The translations under genes and the position numbers were made by a program. Of a stretch of 64,000 nucleotides of DNA, positions 58,701 through 64,000 are shown piece after piece; position 1 is the stretch's first letter; every line of letters starts with the position of its first letter. The stretch comes from Paracyclopina nana. Its lineage: Eukaryota; Arthropoda; Copepoda; Cyclopoida; Cyclopettidae. The notes under the pieces are model-generated. The model made no database searches, was not told where the DNA came from, and saw nothing but the letters and a program-made list of their open reading frames with translations. The stretch is taken from NCBI GenBank assembly GCA_019096065.1, contig JAGUCH010000006.1, forward strand, positions 5,910,001 to 5,974,000, given 5' to 3'.

Positions 58701-61416
58701 TGAGGCCAACAAGGAGAATCCCCTGGACATGGATGAGAAGAAAATGGAGGCTCTGAGGGCTCGTGTAAGGGCTGCCACTGAGGTTGCCATAAAAAATGAG
58801 GCCACTAAAGCTGGCCACGAGGCTGGTGCTACCATCAACCTTGGCTTGGCTATAGAAGAGGCCATTCAAAAGGCTACTGCAGCAGTGGAGGCCCAAGCCA
58901 ATGATGTGAAAGCCTTTGAAAGCATGAGTGCTGAGATTGCAGAGAATGCTGGCAAATTAGCCGGTGCTGAGGCTGGAAAGGCTGCTGGTGCCCTGGAGGG
59001 TGAAAAGGTGGCTTTGGAAGCTGTTTTGGCAGAGGCTATTGAGGCTGCCAAAGAGGCTGGAAAATTGGCTTTTGGTGAGGCTGGAGCCGCTGTGGCACAA
59101 GAGGCTGGCGAGGCTGCTGCCAGAGAGGTTGCCATTGCTCTTGGAAGATCCCTCGGAAGTGAGGCTGGTGAAAAGGCTGGTCGAGAGGCCGGTCAAGAGG
59201 CTGGCAAATCAGCTGGCATGGCCGAGGCCAAAAAGCACAATGCTGCAGCCTTGAATGAGGCCCAAATTGAAGAGGTCAAATCGAAGCTAATCGGCATTGG
59301 CACCAAACTGGGCCAAACTGAGGGTGAGAAGGCTGGCATTGAGGCTGCGAGGAAAATTGACCTCGCAGCAATTCGCAAGGCTGCAGTGGAGGCTGCTCAA
59401 AAGGCTGGGGCGTCTGCTGCCAACATGGCCAAGGCCAGTGAAGAGGCCTCAGCCGCCAAGGAAATGGAGAAGATCCTTGCTGAGCATGCTGAGCTCACTG
59501 GTGAAAAGGCCGGTGAAGAGGCCGCCTTGGAGGCCGCTTTGGCCTCTGCAGAGCAAGTCTACCTTGAAGACATCCTTAAGATTTGCGAGGAAGAAGGGCG
59601 CAAAAAAGGCCAAGAAATTTTTGGAGATTTTGGAGGCCAAGTTGGAGCTGATGCCGCAGTGGCCTTTGCCAAGCCAGTAGGCCTAGCAAAGGCCCAAGAG
59701 CTTGTGGCATCACATGCAAGAGAAATGGGTAAGCTGGAGGGTAGGAAGGCTGGCCTTGAAGCAAGCAAGGCCGAAGCTGGAAAACTTGATTGGGCCTCCA
59801 TGTCGAAGGACAAGATCACAGCCATGAGGTCGCTCTTTGGTGAGGCTGCCACCAAGGCGGCCAAAGAGGCTTGCCATAAGGCCAACATCGGCAAATTGGC
59901 CTTCAGCAAAGTGGATGCTGAGCTCATAAAGGCCGAAGTCCGCAAAGTGGCCTTGGCCTCTGCTGAGAAATATGCAGTGAAGGCCAGGGAGTTCCACAAG
60001 ATGGCGGTGAGGATAGCCGAAGAAGCTGGTGCCAAAACTGGATCATCTCTTGGTGAAGAGGTTGGCAGCGAAGAAGGTGAGGCTGCAGGAGGAGTCATTG
60101 GCGAAAAGGTTGGAAGAGAGGCCGGCCACAAGGCCGCCATTGACCTCATCACTGAAGAGGCGGCCAAAAAAGCTGGGGAAGCTGGCGCCAAGGCTGGCAG
60201 AAAATTCGGCCTCAAAGTTGGCCGCGAGGCTGGAGGCCAAGCTGGCCTTCAGTTTGGAGGCCAATATGGCAGAATTGAGGGTGGCAAAGCCGGAGCCGCT
60301 GAGGCCATGAAGGCCTTCAAAATCGGCATTTCTAAGGAAAGAGTGGCAGCCTTGAAGAAGCTGTTTTACGAGGCTGGTGAGGCCGCCGGAAAACATGTGG
60401 CCTTCAACCAGGCCAAAATGAAGGCCATAGAGGCCGCCGAAGAAGAGGCAGCGAGATTTGCTCAAGAGGAAGGTGCAAAAGCAGGTGCTGCCATTGCAAG
60501 AAAGCTGCGCGCAGATGAGGCCAAGAAATTAAAGGCCGAAGGTGAAAAGATCGGCAAGGAAAAGGGTGAACTCAGCGGCGAATCCGCAGGTGAGAAAGAA
60601 GGTGAAAAGGCCGCAGGTGATGAAGGTGAGCGCCTTGGAGGTGATGAAGGTGCGCGCGTTGGCCTTGACATCGCAGGTGAAGAAGGTGCTCGCATTGGCC
60701 GCGAAATAGGTGCTCAAATGGCGAGGCAAGCCTGCAGCAAAATTGGCAAGAGAATTGGAAAGCAAGTCGGCCGCGCGGCGGGAGCAAAGGCCGCAATCAA
60801 GGCCTGTTGTGAGGCCGTTGAAGAGGCCTTTAAAGACATATCACGAGAAAAGGTCACAGCTTTGCGGAAACTCTTCTCCGAGTTGGCCGAGCGGTCGGCC
60901 TCCGAGGCCGCAGTGCAAATTGCTCGCGTTGAGGCCGTAAAGGCCGTCCAGCAGATTGCGGTGGAAATGGCCGCAAAGGCTGCCAGGGAGAAGATTTTGG
61001 CCATGGCCTCCAAGGGTGAAATCAAGCTTTCTTCCTCGTGGAAGCCCACAGCCTTGATTGCTGTGATTGCAACCCGAAGTGACCTCAGTGACCTCGACAA
61101 GATCAAGTTGGCGGCCAAGGCCAAGATGGAGGGCAACCTTGGTGACATTTTGCCCAAAAAGTTCAAAAGCAGGTATGCCAATTTGGAGGATGATCCCACG
61201 CATGGAAAGCTCAAGTTCACCGCTGAGGAGAGCTCCAGAGTCGATGCCAGTGAAGATGTGGATCCCACCAAGAAATGGAAGACAGTGGTATTTTCTGATC
61301 TGCCAGACGAGAAGAAGAAGACAGAAAAGTCCAGTACCAAAGATAATGTCAACTCATTGCGGAAACGGTTTGAAACTTCCAACATGAAAAATAATGAGGC
61401 TTATGTTATCATGTAG
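55714..61416 (+). CDS. Giant small-heat-shock/LEA-like fusion protein with two alpha-crystallin domains
   Basis: Three exons: 55714-55785, 56045-57938 and 58253-61416, giving 1709 residues. Alpha-crystallin domain 1 spans about 76-155 and is followed by an I-P-I motif near 178. A Met/Gln-rich linker with 18 tripeptides (MGQ or LGQ) runs at about 279-332. Domain 2 spans about 383-470 with a second I-P-I motif (RIIPI). From about residue 520 to 1640 the sequence is almost purely Ala, Gly, Glu, Lys and Gln helix with G/A every fourth residue (GEKAGREAGQEAGKSAG), six anchors of the form K-x-x-A-L-x-x-L-F-x-E-A, and few aromatic residues. The tail has KWKTVVFSDLPDEKKK. The front half should act as an ATP-independent chaperone. 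The back half resembles LEA or glycine-zipper protein and may protect against desiccation, which is inference. Junction phases are 0 and 1 and keep the frame. Confidence 0.85.
56807..56968 (+). repeat. 18-bp coding minisatellite
   Basis: Nine in-frame copies of an 18-bp unit encode alternating MGQ and LGQ (54 residues) between the two alpha-crystallin domains. Third-position differences (CTG, CTT, TTA, CTA) show that the units are not all of recent origin. Confidence 0.9.
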
Positions 61417-61766
61417 AAAGCTCGTAGTGATATTGAGTAAAATTGCATGTCGCTATATATAAGTTGTGGAGGTGCATGCAGAATAAAGCAGTTAAAATAA
61501 AGAAAATTCTATGATAATCACAATTATCTAAGGCCATTTTCATGTATTTCCGCAAAAAAGATGAATTAGGCTTCCTCTATAAAGCATCGATACTAGTTGT
61601 GAATATGTGAATGCAATGTTTGCTTTGCTTGAATGGTCTGTAATTGGTATGATTTACATTTTACATTCGTAAGCTTTCAACAAGTATCGATGCCTATTCA
61701 AAGAAAGCCTAATTTGATGTACCATCTTCTGAGGCATATTTGAGGCATATTCATTTGCATTAGGAT
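61417..61766. other. 3' flank of the fusion gene
   Basis: It contains AATAAA signals near 61482 and 61496 that fit the end of the fusion gene transcript. No other gene is seen. Confidence 0.5.
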
Positions 61767-61996
61767 ATGATGACGTCATATCCAAAGAGAAGCTCGAGCT
61801 GCTCAAAGAAAGTGAAAGCATCGAGTCAAGTTGATCCTTGGTTCTCTCCAAGAAATGGATTACAGTGGTACTATCTGATCTGTCAGATGATAAAAAGATG
61901 GCAGAGCAGTGCAGTACAAATGAGAATGTCAAGTCATTGCGAAAATTATTTGAAATGTCCAACATGGCAAATAATGAGGATTATGTTCTGATATGA
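61767..61996 (+). pseudogene. Duplicated C-terminal tail of the small-HSP/LEA-like gene
   Basis: From about 61849 the sequence can be read as KWITVVLSDLSDDKK... ending NNEDYVLI and a stop, closely matching the last 47 or so residues of the fusion gene (KWKTVVFSDLPDEKK...). The protein-level match in one frame over that stretch is good. Upstream of it the frame is lost, with an in-frame TGA near 61831 and a shift. It may be a decayed tandem copy or an unused alternative terminal exon. Confidence 0.65.
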
Positions 61997-62248
61997 AAAG
62001 CTTGATGGAATATTGAGAAAAATTGCTTTCGACGTTTTTTTCATAGTACTTGCATAAAATGATAGATGCCAAATTATCTCAGAACCAACAACTATGCACA
62101 GTCTATGCTCATTCTCCCATTAATTAATGAGCTCACCAATAACATGTGTTATTGTTGACTAATCCAAATTCCTCATACTATTAGATATCTTATCAGTTTC
62201 AAGATAAAAATAATTACGTAGCTAATTTTGATTCTTCCTTCTGCCATC
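61997..62248. promoter_or_regulatory. Upstream region of the small secreted protein with GATA-type site
   Basis: The 14-bp word CTTATCAGTTTCAA at 62189-62202 is identical to 23108-23121 in the alpha-glucosidase promoter. It contains an initiator (TCAGTT) and a GATA site. No TATA box stands 30 bp upstream here. Confidence 0.5.
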
Positions 62249-63003
62249 ATGAAGAGCAATTTGAGTGTTTTTTCACTAGTTTTGCTAGTTTTTGCAACTA
62301 GTCCTGGCTCAGGGTGTGACCACTGTGAGTCCAACAAATTGTCTTCCGAGGGAGGATTTGCTATATATTATCCAAGATTTTTGGGGCATTGGGTCTACAG
62401 TGGAGAATGGGAAGGCAATCCCTTTTTTGTGTGTTCTGATTGCCAAGGCCTGAGGGCATATGTGGTAAGGTTCAGAGAAACATAAAATCATTGTATAGCT
62501 TTTGTCATGATGCCACTGCATACATTTTCAATCTTTGTCAATGTACCACATTTTGTATTTATGCACCCAAGCAAAAAGACATGGCTATAAGCCCTGAACA
62601 TGCTCACTGACATTCATTTTTTTACCTTTTTAGAAAGCTGTTTACCATATAATGGGAAAAAACAATTTTTTGTTAATTTCAATGACGTCTCATATTTTCA
62701 TTTTATTCATTGATGAACATTGAAAAATTCCACATTTTTTGATAGCTATTTATGAGGGATGCAGCTGGTTCTGATGAGGGAATTTGGGCCATCACTGATT
62801 GCCATCCAAATGATGTTGCTTGCGGTGGTGGAGGTGGCAAAGGAGCCCATAAGCTCCTTACAAGTCCCAAAACCAACTGCAAGGATTTTTGTATCCACCA
62901 AGTGGCTCAAATTGGATGGAAGTTTTGTTCTGGAGAATTAACCATCAATGGAGGCTGCACCGAATACAAAGCTGATGATACCATTCATTTTACATGCGAG
63001 TAG
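62249..63003 (+). CDS. Small secreted Cys-containing protein, family not recognised
   Basis: Two exons, 62249-62464 and 62746-63003, giving 157 residues. The signal peptide MKSNLSVFSLVLLVFATSPGSG is followed by CDHCESN, an aromatic-rich stretch (FAIYYPRFLGHWVYSGEWEG) and FFVCSDCQGLRAYV at the exon junction. Exon 2 encodes GIWAITDCHPNDVACGGGGGKG and ends in a Cys-rich part. Ten or so Cys residues suggest disulphides in an extracellular protein. No domain is recognised. It shares an initiator/GATA word with the maltase gene, so gut expression is possible (inference). The junction is phase 0. Confidence 0.75.
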
Positions 63004-63581
63004 ACGAAAAAGAAGAGAAAGCCATGGCCCAAAGATTGTGTAATTGCAATTACAAAGGCCACAAAAGATGCTAAGCTGAGAATCAATCAACATCATAATC
63101 AGCATCTTGTTCCTTTTTGTGTATTTCTTTCTTCCATTGTTAGCATATCAGAGCAGAAATGCCTGTATAAATATGGATAGTAAAGAGTGATTGATAGCAG
63201 GAGCCTATTTTATTCATGAAATTACCTATATAATGATTATACAGACTAAGATATTTAAATCAGCACTATTCTAACCCAACGTTGTTGATAGATATTCATC
63301 TAAGCATAGTGCAGTATTCGTATATGTATTTATACGAAGCCACATCTATGTGTCTATATATACTATCTATAACAAGAATATTTATACAGAACCTTGGCTT
63401 TTCTATGAATCACACATTGAGCATTTTTATTGCTGTTTCATTCAATTCTCACATTTGTTACATAGACGATAAGAGCAATGTATCTGGTCTAAAAACTGCA
63501 ATACAATGTGTCCTTGTCCTACATCAGTGAAAACTTGAGGACTGGACACACTGTAGAATTTGAATTGTTTTGAGCAATTAT
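63004..63581. other. Intergenic region
   Basis: AT-rich, no gene seen. It separates the secreted protein from the 3' end of a minus-strand gene. Confidence 0.45.
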
Positions 63582-63774
63582 TCAACGTGAGCTCTCATCT
63601 TCATCATCATCAGATGGAGTGGCTTCACGCAGGTTTTTGGTAGCAATAATGAGGCCACTGGGATGGCTGGAGATGATGTAACCTCCATTGGTGACATTCT
63701 TCTGCATTTTCGCTGCCACTCGCCTCAGTCTGATTCTGTCCAAATTCTTCTGAAGTTGTACAGCCACTCGATTC
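63582..63774 (-). CDS. Last coding exon of an unrecognised minus-strand gene (partial)
   Basis: A terminal exon encodes about 64 residues, beginning NRVAVQLQKNL, then a basic helix DRIRLRRVAAKMQKNV, NGGYIISSHPSGLIIATKNL, and an acidic end SDDDEDESSR. An acceptor (TTTTAAAG on the minus strand) precedes it at 63774. The rest of the gene would lie beyond the window. The even codon use and conserved-looking sequence argue for a real exon, but the family is not recognised. Confidence 0.5.
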
Positions 63775-64000
63775 CTTTAAAAGAGAGTCAATCATTTAAT
63801 AATTCTTGTAGTATATTGAATGATGCATTTATAGAAAGAAAGTTATTTTTTGAGTTGGCTCATCTCAATTGTAAGTATGCATTTGAGAATTTTTTTAGAA
63901 GTGAGCTGTATAAATAAAAGATAGGCTTATCAATGGGTCTGTATAAATATAGATTTGTTACTTTTATGGGGCTGTATAAAGTGACAACTGGTTTTTAAAT
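63775..64000. other. Probable intron of the partial minus-strand gene
   Basis: AT-rich, with no further exon visible before the window ends. Confidence 0.4.

Noticed and set aside
58866-61385. Long antisense open frames under the LEA-like exon, such as 59559-60215 and 60714-61385
   Set aside because: They arise because Ala (GCC/GCT) and Glu (GAG/GAA) codons give few stops on the other strand. They have no start context or domains.
1-64000. tRNA or rRNA genes
   Set aside because: No convincing A/B box pairs with a cloverleaf and no rRNA-like segments were seen by eye. A tRNAscan run would be decisive.

Overview
The window is eukaryotic nuclear DNA, most likely from an arthropod and plausibly a crustacean. 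This is an inference. The genes are split by AT-rich GT-AG introns of about 200-1400 bp, with poly-A signals close to stop codons. The set includes an arthropod-type digestive maltase, a collagen-like protein with an acidic C-terminal domain of a kind I associate with branchiopods, and a small heat-shock protein of the alpha-crystallin class. No prokaryotic gene organisation is present.

Layout. Positions 1-17.65 kb are mobile DNA. They hold a GC-rich repeat block (877-1530), a palindromic MITE (1534-1821), a decayed Ty3/gypsy-type element with an envelope-like third gene (about 2.6-10.1 kb), and an apparently intact, recently inserted Ty3/gypsy retrotransposon (11721-17647). The intact element has identical 239-bp LTRs, a 4-bp target duplication and a textbook -1 frameshift signal between gag and pol. 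From 17.65 kb the window is host DNA. It carries ASCC1 (minus), an alpha-glucosidase (plus), a collagen-like membrane protein (plus), an unrecognised tail-anchored protein (plus), two FGD-type DH-PH-FYVE-PH Rho exchange factors arranged head to head (31.5-36.7 kb minus, 44.1-51.0 kb plus), a DUF3472 protein and hydroxylysine kinase packed 55 nt apart (minus), a giant small-HSP/LEA-like fusion (55.7-61.4 kb plus), a small secreted protein (62.2-63.0 kb plus), and the last exon of an unrecognised minus-strand gene.

The most striking object is the three-exon gene at 55714-61416 (1709 residues by my splice model). It joins two alpha-crystallin domains, a nine-copy 18-bp coding minisatellite between them, and a C-terminal half of Ala/Gly/Glu/Lys-rich helical sequence. 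That half carries six regularly spaced copies (170-183 residues apart) of a charged motif of the form K-x-x-A-L-x-x-L-F-x-E-A. This looks like a chaperone fused to a LEA-like or glycine-zipper module, and I do not recognise it as a described protein. Other signals are a dispersed noncoding motif (consensus GTAGATGAACACCACATTA, about 20 copies), a series of CTCF-like GCGCCATCTAGTGG words, introns that share sequence with one another, an inverted copy of a gene's own last exon inside its first intron, and a decoy terminal exon in the collagen-like gene.

All splice sites were placed by eye from GT/GC...AG signals, reading-frame continuity and paralogue comparison. The exon lengths sum to whole codons in every multi-exon model. 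No database search was possible, so product names rest on recognisable motifs.
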